Origin: Pseudomonadota bacterium
GTDB lineage: Bacteria; Pseudomonadota; Gammaproteobacteria; Acidiferrobacterales; UBA6901
Reading direction: 5' to 3'
DNA length: 56,470 bases
Assembly: GCA_021790335.1 (NCBI GenBank)
Contig: JAJYEE010000018.1
Span: 1-56,470 of the forward strand
Below, piece after piece: positions 14,652 through 23,234 of this stretch. The notes below the pieces were generated by a model. It had not been told where the DNA came from, ran no database searches, and saw only the letters and a list, made by a program, of their open reading frames with translations. A program made the position numbers and the translations under genes. The number at the start of each line of letters is the position of its first letter. The first letter of the stretch is position 1.

Positions 14652-16214
14652 GCGGATCACCGACACTCGCCGATCCCCAGAGTCTGCGCTGCGCCGTAAC
14701 CGAGGTTGTTTAGTGCAGGCAGGAAGCTAATCAGTAGACGCTGCCGGACGGGCCGTTCGGCGTCCCGCTCAGACTGCGTACCTGGCCCAATCCCCGTTTT
14801 GCCCTATTGTGGTGCATCCAGTCCGTAGCGCAATTTCCCCCTCAGCGCTGCCGCTACCGGGTAAGAATCCACATTGTATTGGTGTATAAAAAACGTGCCA
14901 AACGACGATCCCTCGGCAAAAAATGGCTAGCGCATCAGGTCGCTTCAGAACTCTGACCGCCCCTGACGTCAGGGCTGAGCAGACCAATGAGGGGCTTTGT
15001 CTCTCGTTCGTACGCGCGCTTACCAAAATCCACGCTTTATTGGTGCTCAATGCGTGCCTAGGCAAAGGCGTGCCCTGCCTGGGGGGCGTCGTGCGGTCCT
15101 GGGTGGCCCTTGGTTTACGCTCCGCGCTGACCAAGGGGCGGCAGCCGGGCGCCCGGAGCTGGGCTTGCTGCGGTAGGAGTCAGGGAGCGAGGCAAGGCGT
15201 CGCGCGAAGAATTCAAGTCCAGCAGGTTCCAGAAGGCAAAATTTCCCCTTCCCGACGAATCTGGCGGTTCTGAGACGGCGATCGCGAAGCAGCGGCAGCA
15301 AGGAGCCCTCGGGCAAGCGCCGGAAGGTACGTCACTCAAAGCACGTCTGTATGGGCAAGAGCCCGGATCGATCATGCGCCCGCTTTCGACAGCGGCCCGC
15401 GCACCGGCGCGCGTATTTCAAAAGTGAAGACCTTTCCGGGTTCCTGGCACAGCAGATCAAATGCGGTGCCATCGGTGTCCCTATATTTTCATTCGACGCC
15501 TGCACCCTGCGTCCCGTTGGCCCAGTGTGCGAAAAACAACTTGCAGAATGGCTGCCGCCACTTTGCCGAATGTCGCGGACAAGCACGGTGGAAGTGGTTG
15601 GACTCCGGTCGAGGGAGCCGGCGCTGCCCCGCCGGTTGGTGTCTGAACCAGACTATTAGCCATCCGGGAAGACGGACCAGAATCTATACCTCCTCGACAA
15701 ACTCTGGCTCGACGTGCCGTCATGCTCCCACCGCTAACTAATGACGATGTGCAGCAAGCGTGCGGATTCCATGGCGGCCCGGAAGAGACCACCCGTCCAC
15801 TTGAAGGCCGGATATATGTGTGCGGTCATGACCTTCGTCTGCCTGAATACTAAAGAACCTCTTGCAAGCCGAAAGGGATCCACATATGGCCGGACGGTGG
15901 CTTGGGTGTCCTTGGCAAGGGGGCTTGCGCCCACCCGCCCGGGACCCTGCGCCTTCCGCGGACACCTCGCCCCGGTGCTTCGCGCCTTCGCCAGCTCGCA
16001 GCGGCGGGCTTGCTGATTTTCCCTGGTGCCGGCTCAGCGCCTCAACACAAGCGGCGCGCTATCCGCAACGAACGCGACGCTTTATCCTTACAATTCCGCT
16101 GCTCCTACCCCCTTGCGCAAACCGGCCCCTCATTCACTGCGGACCCGTAGATTCGCTCGTTCTTTGTTTACAAAGCTGACTTGTGCTTTTCCGCCAATTG
16201 AACCCATACCAGTC
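14652..16214. other. Long region without a recognisable gene
   Basis: About 1.56 kb contains only short overlapping ORFs on several frames, none with recognisable motifs or ribosome-binding sites. Composition is mixed, with AT-rich patches near 14870-14935, as in decayed inserted DNA. The right end merges into the nitrogen-control region at 16215. Confidence 0.55.
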
Positions 16215-16229
16215 GCACCATTAAGGTGC
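16215..16229. promoter_or_regulatory. NtrC-type enhancer site 1
   Basis: GCACCATTAAGGTGC matches 14 of 15 positions of the NtrC core GCACCAWWWTGGTGC. Its centre is about 130 bp upstream of the start predicted from the sigma-54 promoter. Confidence 0.75.
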
Positions 16230-16246
16230 GATGTGGATTGTCGCGC

Positions 16247-16261
16247 TCGCCAAAGAGGTGC
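16247..16261. promoter_or_regulatory. NtrC-type enhancer site 2 (weaker)
   Basis: TCGCCAAAGAGGTGC keeps one full half-site (GGTGC) and matches 11 of 15 positions. Its centre is 32 bp from site 1, three helical turns, the spacing known for the paired NtrC sites at E. coli glnAp2. It lies about 98 bp before the predicted transcription start. Confidence 0.55.
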
Positions 16262-16325
16262 ATCCGGAATTCACTCTGAAATCAAAAGTGGCGCTATCTA
16301 TATGTTTATACAACATTTTTTAAAT

Positions 16326-16341
16326 TGGCATGGATTCTGCT
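16326..16341 (+). promoter_or_regulatory. Sigma-54 (RpoN) promoter of the porin-glnK-amtB genes
   Basis: TGGCATGGATTCTGCT has the GG of the -24 element and the GC of the -12 element in exact register and differs from the consensus TGGCACG-N4-TTGCW at only a couple of positions. Transcription should begin near 16352, leaving a leader of about 125 nt. The AT-rich DNA at 16290-16325 could be bent between enhancer and promoter. Confidence 0.75.
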
Positions 16342-16478
16342 GTGGCGAGCCTGCAATGGATCTGCATGGCGACCGATGATGATTCATTTGGGTAACTGTT
16401 GCACATTAAGGAAAAGCGCCTAAACCGGTCCGGGATGAGGATCGCCGGATCGAATCAACTACACGCGAGGAAAAACCG

Positions 16479-17597
16479 ATGAACCGTTTCAACAAATCCA
16501 TCCTTGCCACAAGCATGGTGATGTGCTCGGCAACAGTCTGGGCCGCAAACAAGACGCCCACACTGGGTGATGTCCTGCAGGCCTCGGACATCACGTTCAG
16601 TGGCTATATCGACACTTCCTACAGCTATCTGACCGGTAACGGTCTTTTTACCAGCGGAACGCCAGATCGAGTCTATGACGCGCAACACAATGCCTTCAGC
16701 CTGCATACGATCGACTTGTCCGCTTCTTATCTCCCAGCGAGCGGTTTCGGCGGAATGACGCAACTCGATTACGGCACAGACGCTGCGGTGACTAGCGCTG
16801 GTACCGGACTACCTGCAGTCAACGGAGGTTCCGAGGTCGATGTGCAGCAGGCGTTCCTGCAGTATGCCACCGGGCCGCTTACCGTAATGGCGGGCAAATA
16901 CGACACCCTGGCAGGAGAAGAAGTAATCGCAAGCCCGTCCGATTATAACTTCACGCGCGGAATACTTTTCGGTTATGCCATACCGTTTTCTCACACCGGT
17001 GTGCGTGCGACTTATGCACTCAACTCCGATTACAAGCTCATCGCCGGTGTCAACAACGGCTGGAATGTGGTTACGCCTTCGACAACCGGTGTCTACGGGA
17101 AAACCCTGGAGCTTGGCTTTGCGGCAACGCCGGTAAAGCCGCTGTCACTGAACGCGGTTCTCTACAGCGGCGATGCGCCCGGAACTGCGGGTGTGGCGGG
17201 ACGCCGCGATCTTCTGGATCTGGTGGGTAGCTACAATGCCACCGATGCGCTCACCCTGGCTCTGGAAGCCGACTATGGCCAGCAGGCAGACGCAGTGACA
17301 GTCGGCTCCAAGGCCAAGTGGAGCGGTGTTGCCGCCTACGCCAACTACAGCATCAACTCCCTGTGGCGCGTGGCCGCACGTCTGGAGTACTTCAACGACC
17401 AGAATGGGCTTATGACCGGCATTGCCCAGAAATGGAAAGAAGGCACGCTCACTCTCGCCTTCATGCCGACAGTCCAGACCGAGTTGCGCGGAGAGGTGCG
17501 CTATGACAAATCGAACAAGAGCGTCTTTGAGATGGTCAACGGAACTTCGAAGGACAACCAGTCTTCGATCGGTGTGGAAGGCCTGTATAAATTTTAA
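16479..17597 (+). CDS. Outer-membrane beta-barrel porin, BBP2/OmpL-like
   Basis: This 372-residue protein has a signal peptide (1-22, ...SATVWA-ANK). It is followed by an early strand ITFSGYIDTSYSYL and alternating barrel strands to the C-terminal GVEGLYKF. Sequences such as VDVQQAFLQYATGPLTVMAGKYDTLAGEEVI and FTRGILFGYAIPFSHTGVR are characteristic of the putative beta-barrel porin-2 family. An outer-membrane channel role is inferred. The gene lies 54 bp before glnK and 138 bp after the sigma-54 promoter, so it is probably induced with glnK-amtB under nitrogen limitation and may admit ammonium or small nitrogen compounds. That substrate idea is contextual. Confidence 0.85.
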   Translation: MNRFNKSILATSMVMCSATVWAANKTPTLGDVLQASDITFSGYIDTSYSYLTGNGLFTSGTPDRVYDAQHNAFSLHTIDLSASYLPASGFGGMTQLDYGTDAAVTSAGTGLPAVNGGSEVDVQQAFLQYATGPLTVMAGKYDTLAGEEVIASPSDYNFTRGILFGYAIPFSHTGVRATYALNSDYKLIAGVNNGWNVVTPSTTGVYGKTLELGFAATPVKPLSLNAVLYSGDAPGTAGVAGRRDLLDLVGSYNATDALTLALEADYGQQADAVTVGSKAKWSGVAAYANYSINSLWRVAARLEYFNDQNGLMTGIAQKWKEGTLTLAFMPTVQTELRGEVRYDKSNKSVFEMVNGTSKDNQSSIGVEGLYKF

Positions 17598-17990
<393 letters not shown>

Positions 17991-18006
17991 TACGGGAGAA
18001 ACATTA

Positions 18007-19440
18007 ATGCGTAACCAATTTAGTACCAAGATGTTCTTGGGGGCAGTTCTTGCCGTACTGCTGCTGTTTGCCCCAATGCTGGCGTTCAGCGACGAGGGCA
18101 CAGCGACGCCCGCGCAGGCCCCCGCGGCGACCGCCCCGGCAGCGCCAGCTCCAGCCGCAGTGGCGGCCCCGGCCCCTGCTCCTGCTCCCACGGAGGCGGT
18201 GAGCGCGGATGCCAACGTCAAGATCAATCCCGGCGACACCGCGTGGATGCTGACATCCATGGCGCTGGTGTTGATGATGACCGTGCCGGGCCTTGCCCTG
18301 TTCTACGGTGGTATGGTGCGCAACAAGAACGTCCTTAGTACCCTGGCGCATAGCTTTGCCACCACCTGCCTCGTGACGGTGCTATGGTATGCCGTTGCCT
18401 ACAGCCTGTCGTTCACGAACGGCAATCCCTGGATCGGGGATTTGAGCCGGTTGTTCCTGCACGGCATGGGCAAGACCACGGTCTCCGGTCTGTCGGGCGC
18501 AGTGCCGGAATCGGTGTTCATGGCGTTCCAGATGACCTTCGCCATCATCACTCCGGCGCTGATCTCCGGCTCGTTCGCTGAGCGCATGAAGTTCTCCGCA
18601 GTGCTGTGGTTCATGGGATTGTGGCTTATCTTCGTCTACTCGCCCGTGGCCCACTGGGTCTGGTCCGCGGACGGCTGGCTCAACAAGCTTGGTGCTCTGG
18701 ACTTCGCCGGCGGCACGGTGGTGCATCTGAACGCCGGCGTCGCGGGCCTGGTGACCGCGCTCGTGCTCGGCAAGCGCCTCGGCTACAAGAAGGAGCCCAT
18801 GGCGCCGCATAATCTGGTGCTGACCGTGATCGGTGCCTCGCTGCTGTGGGTCGGCTGGTTCGGCTTCAATGCCGGCAGCGCCGTGTCATCCGGTGGACGG
18901 GCCGGCATGGCCATGGTAACGACCCAGATCGCGACCGCGGCCGCGGCGATGGCGTGGATGTTCGCCGAATGGCTGGCGCGCGGCAAGCCGAGCGTGCTGG
19001 GCATGGCCTCGGGTGCGGTGGCCGGACTGGTGGCGATCACGCCGGCGTCGGGTTTCGTCGATCCGACCGGCGCCCTGTTGATCGGCATCGCCGGCGGTGT
19101 AGTCTGCTTCTGGACCGCCACGTACCTCAAAAACATGATCGGCTATGACGACGCGCTCGATGCATTCGGCGTACACGCGGTCGGCGGCGCGCTCGGCGCG
19201 ATCCTCACGGGGGTATTCGCGGTGAAGGCCATCGGTGGTACGCCCGGTGTGCTCGAAGGCAACTTCGCCCAGCTTGGCAAGCAGTTCATCGATGTCGGCG
19301 CAGTGCTGGTGTACGACGTAGTGATGACGTACATCATCCTCAAGGTCGTGGACATGATCGTCGGCCTGCGTCCGAGCGAAGAAGAGGAGCGCGAAGGCCT
19401 CGACATCTCCCAGCATGGCGAGCGGGCCTACGGCGACTAG
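18007..19440 (+). CDS. amtB: Ammonium transporter AmtB
   Basis: This 477-residue inner-membrane channel of the Amt/Mep/Rh family conducts ammonium. It has a signal-like N-terminus (about 1-28), then an unusual Ala/Pro-rich segment (residues 33-62, TPAQAPAATAPAAPAPAAV...), then eleven membrane helices starting at AWMLTSMALVLMMTVPGLALFYGG. The twin pore histidines are in GGTVVHLNAGVAG and ALDAFGVHAVGGALG. The C-terminal tail VGLRPSEEEEREGLDISQHGERAYGD is the GlnK docking sequence. I chose the ATG at 18007, with GGGAG upstream, over an in-frame ATG inside glnK. It is last in the sigma-54-driven porin-glnK-amtB group and is followed by a terminator. Confidence 0.96.
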   Translation: MRNQFSTKMFLGAVLAVLLLFAPMLAFSDEGTATPAQAPAATAPAAPAPAAVAAPAPAPAPTEAVSADANVKINPGDTAWMLTSMALVLMMTVPGLALFYGGMVRNKNVLSTLAHSFATTCLVTVLWYAVAYSLSFTNGNPWIGDLSRLFLHGMGKTTVSGLSGAVPESVFMAFQMTFAIITPALISGSFAERMKFSAVLWFMGLWLIFVYSPVAHWVWSADGWLNKLGALDFAGGTVVHLNAGVAGLVTALVLGKRLGYKKEPMAPHNLVLTVIGASLLWVGWFGFNAGSAVSSGGRAGMAMVTTQIATAAAAMAWMFAEWLARGKPSVLGMASGAVAGLVAITPASGFVDPTGALLIGIAGGVVCFWTATYLKNMIGYDDALDAFGVHAVGGALGAILTGVFAVKAIGGTPGVLEGNFAQLGKQFIDVGAVLVYDVVMTYIILKVVDMIVGLRPSEEEEREGLDISQHGERAYGD

Positions 19441-19472
19441 CCTTCAGACACCAAAGAATGAGGTTGCATTTG

Positions 19473-19500
19473 CGGGCGCTTCGGCGCCCGTTTTTTTTTT
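19473..19500 (+). terminator. Rho-independent terminator after amtB
   Basis: CGGGCGC-TTCG-GCGCCCG forms a 7-bp GC stem with a tetraloop, followed by ten T. It lies 32 bp after the amtB stop. A group II intron remnant lies just beyond it. Confidence 0.95.
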
Positions 19501-19589
19501 GAGAATTCCGCCGGTAACTGCGGATCTGAATAAAACCGGATGGCAAAGCGTTGGCCTGACGAACAGGAAGCGGACAGTGGGTTGCACAG

Positions 19590-20056
19590 CAGATGGATAC
19601 CGCGGCCGGTGCGCCGGATGGACATTCGCAAGCCGCAAGCGGGCGGTCGCTACAGCGCACGATCAAGGATCTGAATCCACTGCTACAGGGCTGGATCGGT
19701 CACTTCCGCATGCGCCAAGGTGGTTATCCTGGAAGACTTCGGCTGGTGGCTACCGCGACGGCTGTGCTGTCTGCCGTGGCGGCGGTGGAAGCGTCCGTCC
19801 ACGCGCCGACGTCGGCTGACTGCGTCGGGGCTAGACCCCGGGCGGGCATGGAGCCGTCGGTGACCGGGCGCGGCCTTTGGTGGCATGCCGTCACCGCGCA
19901 CACGAACCACGCGCTACCCACACTCTACTTCACCCCCTGGGGCTGGTCTCGCTGCTCAGCGGCGTCTTCAGCGTGGGTCATGAACCGCCACATGCGGAAC
20001 CGTGCGTATGATGGTGCGAGGGGGCCAGAAGGGTGACCTCCGCCCTACTCGATTAT
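19590..20056 (+). mobile_element. Third group II intron remnant (3' part)
   Basis: The maturase X-domain is recognisable in broken frames: RTIKDLNPLLQGWIGHFRM, then EDFGWWLPRRLCCLPWRRWKRPSTRRRRLTASGLD split over stops and frameshifts. After the ORF, GAACCGCCACATGCGGAACCGTGCG and a GAGGGGGCC...CTCCGCCCTACTCGATT stem give the domain V/VI-like 3' end near 20056. The 5' RNA domains and most of the RT are gone. It lies right behind the amtB terminator, the preferred position of IIC introns. It is not functional. Confidence 0.65.
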
Positions 20057-20400
20057 CCGATGCAGAAACGACCCGAGAAATACATGTCCGCACGTTAACC
20101 GACCGTCGCCATGCACGGCTAACCGCCCATAGCCTAACGCGAACTTAGATGTTTACCGAAAGGCCTGTGGGCCGTCTGAAGCACAGTGTCAGGGCATTCC
20201 GGATACCCCGAAGCGGCGCAGAAAGGTGGACGCAAACCCCGCGGGGCCGCCCTAAAGTGCATGGCCGAATCCGGCATACCGTCCCGACAGGCGCTCTTAC
20301 CCGCCCCGCCCTAAGGAGATTCCCTGCACGACAGCAATTGCTGCCCGGCACTCTCCTGCCGCCTCAATCCGGCAATGGACCGTGCCATGCAAAAACCCGC
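20057..20400. other. Spacer between the intron remnant and the YdgA-like gene
   Basis: No gene or known motif is recognisable in about 340 bp. It is the 3' side of the leftward gene that ends at 20401. Confidence 0.5.
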
Positions 20401-21777
20401 TCAGTGGGTCGCCTGCCCTGAATTTTCCGGCTGGCCATTGATCAGCATTTGTCCCTGATGGATGGCCACAGTGAGCATATAGTCCGCACCGGCCGAAGCC
20501 AAATGCCAGCGTGACGCAATCTGGGCCATGTACGCCGGCAGTGCGCTGTGGACGATGCGGACTACTCGTGATGGCGTTAGCCTGCTGACTTCATCCGGGG
20601 TCAGGGTCCCTCGGGTTCTGTAGGCATCCAGCCGCCGATGGATTTCGTCCGTGGCAACATCGGCCACTACGGCTCTCGGCACCAGCAGTTCCGCAGTCCC
20701 GTTCATCGCCCGCAGCAGCAACTCGGAGTATCCCGAACCACCGATGTCGGTGCCGTTCAGGACGAACTTGCCCTTGCCGGCAACCTCGCTGCCGTCCATT
20801 TTCAGCCCGAATCTGGCGATTTTCAGTTCCGGTGCCTTGCGTGCCAGTGCACGCAACAGCCCGGCAGTCTGGGCAAGCAGCTCCGCCGACATTCGGTTCG
20901 CAGGCAGGTGTTGGCGTACAAGCATCTGGGTGCTCCGCTGGAATCCGGCAAGGCTTGCGCTGTCCAGCTTGCTGATCTGCACCAGAAGCTGTCCCGGGCC
21001 GTAGCTGCTGTTGCCATCGCTGACCATGCGGACGTGCATCGCAAAGTGGGCGGCTACATCGCCTGCCTGATGCTGCTTTGATAAGGTGATCTGCAGGTCT
21101 TCAATGCCGACCGGTCCCGCTGGACTGGGCCTGCTAATATGGCCTACCGACAGGCTGGACTCACCCAAACCCGAAACACCGGGTCGACGCGTCCAGTTGA
21201 AAGTCACCTGCGACAGCGAAACGGAGTTCTTGGGACCCCCTAGCTGCGCCAGCGGGCAATCAATATTCCCGGTAACTGTCTTCTGATCGGCACCAACGAC
21301 GATTTTCCCCGTGGCCAGACCCCAGCCGAAGCCACCGCCGTGGGGAACAATCCGTTTGTAGGCAGGGATATTCAGATTGGTCACGCTGTTTCCAGCAAGG
21401 TAAATCATTGTGTGCGCAGTGATGGGCTTAAAACTCGCCAGCGCCGGAGAAACCACGGTGAGCCGCGTCGTTACCATGGCCATCCCTGGCATGAACCCGA
21501 GCCGGGTGAGCTCAGGAAGCGGTCCCGGCCGGATGTGGCTGACCACTGAGATATCCGCCGGAAGCCCTGGCACCGCTATCGTTGCCACAGCCGTTGAACC
21601 CAGCAAGCCGTTCTGGAAGCGCAAATTCGTGACGGTAAAACCGGCATCCCCGCCGATTTGCCGCAAAAGCGCTTCGTATGTCTGCCGGGCCTGAATCCCG
21701 AGCCAGTAGGAGGCGGCGCCCGCTATGGCAACTACCCCCAGAAGCACGGCGACAACGACAGCGGCAGTTTTCTTCAT
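20401..21777 (-). CDS. YdgA/DUF945-family protein
   Basis: This 458-residue protein has an N-terminal membrane anchor or signal (MKKTAAVVVAVLLGVVAIAGAASYWLG), then ARQTYEALLRQIG, the usual opening of DUF945 (YdgA-like) proteins. The periplasmic body has a beta-rich repeating pattern with segments such as FKPITAHTMIYL and DLQITLSKQHQAGD. The family is widespread in gammaproteobacteria and its role is unknown; an envelope function is likely from the export signal. It is monocistronic, 114 bp from the end of the CDSGH-type gene on the same strand. Confidence 0.82.
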   Translation of the reverse strand: MKKTAAVVVAVLLGVVAIAGAASYWLGIQARQTYEALLRQIGGDAGFTVTNLRFQNGLLGSTAVATIAVPGLPADISVVSHIRPGPLPELTRLGFMPGMAMVTTRLTVVSPALASFKPITAHTMIYLAGNSVTNLNIPAYKRIVPHGGGFGWGLATGKIVVGADQKTVTGNIDCPLAQLGGPKNSVSLSQVTFNWTRRPGVSGLGESSLSVGHISRPSPAGPVGIEDLQITLSKQHQAGDVAAHFAMHVRMVSDGNSSYGPGQLLVQISKLDSASLAGFQRSTQMLVRQHLPANRMSAELLAQTAGLLRALARKAPELKIARFGLKMDGSEVAGKGKFVLNGTDIGGSGYSELLLRAMNGTAELLVPRAVVADVATDEIHRRLDAYRTRGTLTPDEVSRLTPSRVVRIVHSALPAYMAQIASRWHLASAGADYMLTVAIHQGQMLINGQPENSGQATH

Positions 21778-21891
21778 GGCGATCTTCCCTATGAAAAAAT
21801 CCGTTGCAACGACAATCTGGTCGGAGTTCAGCCGCGTGTCCAGCTACGCCGTCCGCCACACGCTGCTGAACGACGTTCCTGCCAACCGCCG

Positions 21892-22128
21892 CTATAGTTT
21901 CTTATGCGTGCCGTCGCAGTAAGGTTTGCTGGCTGAGCATTTGCAACCGCATAATGCCACGCTTGTCGCGCTTTCGATATCGACCCGTACCGGAGTGAAC
22001 TCCGTATCCTTGTGCGAGCCGTCGCAGAATGGTTGTGTCTTGGAGAGGCCGCACGCACACCACCAGTAGGTGCCGGGCGCTAGATCGAGAACATACGGTG
22101 CCTTCTGTGCAACTCGAGGATTGGTCAT
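21892..22128 (-). CDS. CDGSH-type iron-sulfur protein (two motifs)
   Basis: This 78-residue protein has two CDGSH motifs: CACGLSKTQPFCDGSH and CGCKCSASKPYCDGTH. Each has the Cys-x-Cys...Cys...His arrangement that binds a [2Fe-2S] cluster, so the single chain may carry both clusters. This two-motif form is the bacterial MitoNEET-like class. Roles in redox or iron-sulfur transfer are proposed for the family; no specific partner is evident. It ends 114 bp from the YdgA-like gene's start and begins about 105 bp from the end of speE. Confidence 0.9.
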   Translation of the reverse strand: MTNPRVAQKAPYVLDLAPGTYWWCACGLSKTQPFCDGSHKDTEFTPVRVDIESATSVALCGCKCSASKPYCDGTHKKL

Positions 22129-22233
22129 GGTTGGTGCTCGAAATAAGTGGTTTAGGAAAAATTGTTATGATTTCAAAACCACGAGATTTATACCCCGAAC
22201 GCGCCGGACATTCAATCTCGTACGGCTACCCAT

Positions 22234-23085
22234 CTACAGCAGCATTTCATAGAGGAACTCCGGACTGGCCATTGCTGCCATATGCATGCCGAGGTTGTAA
22301 TACCGGGTGGGGAACTTTTTGCCGGCAACCGCCTCCTGTCGGAACCCGGAAAGCGACGAGTCCTTGCAGGCGAGCGTTGTGCTCCACCACCCGGACGGGT
22401 AGGTGCACTGCGGAAAATTCAGTGTCGCCACGTCCAGGAAGCCGGCGGTGCGCAGTGTCTGATGCATGGATTTGATTATGTGAGGATGAAACAGCGGCGA
22501 TTCGCTCTGGCCGGCCAGTATCCCGTGCCCGCCCGTCGCGCGGAAGCAATTCCGGTAAAACTCTTCTGAAAATAGTCCGGCGGCCGGTCCCACCGGGTCT
22601 GTCGAGTCGATTATGATTACGTCGTAGCTGCCGGGCGGCACCTGTGCGACCCACTGGATCCCGTCGTCGAACCGCAACCGCGCCCGCGGATCGGAATTCG
22701 ATGCACACAGCTCAGGAAAATACCGCTCCGCGACGCGTGTGACTCGTTCGTCCAGCTCCACTTGCTCGACCAGCTCCACGGTCGGGTGCTTGAGAACCTC
22801 GCGCAACGTACCGCAGTCGCCCCCCCCGACGATCAGGACCCGACGCGGCTCGGGGTGCGCGAACAGCGCTGGATGGGACATCATTTCGTGGTAAATGAAG
22901 TTGTCGCGGTCGGTTACCATCACCAGACCATCGAGCGTCATCAACGTACCGAAAGTCTCGGTTTCATAGATCTCTATGCGCTGGTATGGGGACTGCTCGT
23001 CATGGACCTTGTCCAGTATCTTGAGTGATATTGCCGAACCTTGGTCGGCCCATTGTTCGGTATACCAGGTGCTGTCCAACGCCAT
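22234..23085 (-). CDS. speE: Polyamine aminopropyltransferase (spermidine synthase)
   Basis: This 283-residue enzyme transfers the aminopropyl group of decarboxylated S-adenosylmethionine to putrescine. The N-terminal LDSTWYTEQWADQGSAISLKI and the TLDGLVMVTDRDNFIYHEMM region match bacterial SpeE. The nucleotide-binding loop reads VLIVGGGDCGTLREVLKH, with Cys where Gly is usual, and the catalytic region is DSTDPVGPAAGLFSEEF. I chose the ATG at 23085, where family homology begins; an upstream in-frame start at 23148 adds 21 atypical residues. It is divergent from speA (149 bp), and speD lies beyond, so the three enzymes are grouped. Confidence 0.94.
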   Translation of the reverse strand: MALDSTWYTEQWADQGSAISLKILDKVHDEQSPYQRIEIYETETFGTLMTLDGLVMVTDRDNFIYHEMMSHPALFAHPEPRRVLIVGGGDCGTLREVLKHPTVELVEQVELDERVTRVAERYFPELCASNSDPRARLRFDDGIQWVAQVPPGSYDVIIIDSTDPVGPAAGLFSEEFYRNCFRATGGHGILAGQSESPLFHPHIIKSMHQTLRTAGFLDVATLNFPQCTYPSGWWSTTLACKDSSLSGFRQEAVAGKKFPTRYYNLGMHMAAMASPEFLYEMLL

Positions 23086-23234
23086 CGGGGAGGTCTCCGG
23101 GGTGATGCGTAAGCCGCCGGCAAGGCGGAAAAATACGCTCGATTTCAATCGTCACGAAAATTCAGGATAATCTATCTTATTACTTTTCAGGCTTCTCTTG
23201 TATCATCAGCGCGCACTTCCTCCGGCTTCCGCCC

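Noticed and set aside
14769-15990. Short ORFs on both strands in the spacer before the nitrogen region
   Set aside because: None resembles a known protein and all overlap each other; no coding signal beyond GC-driven openness.
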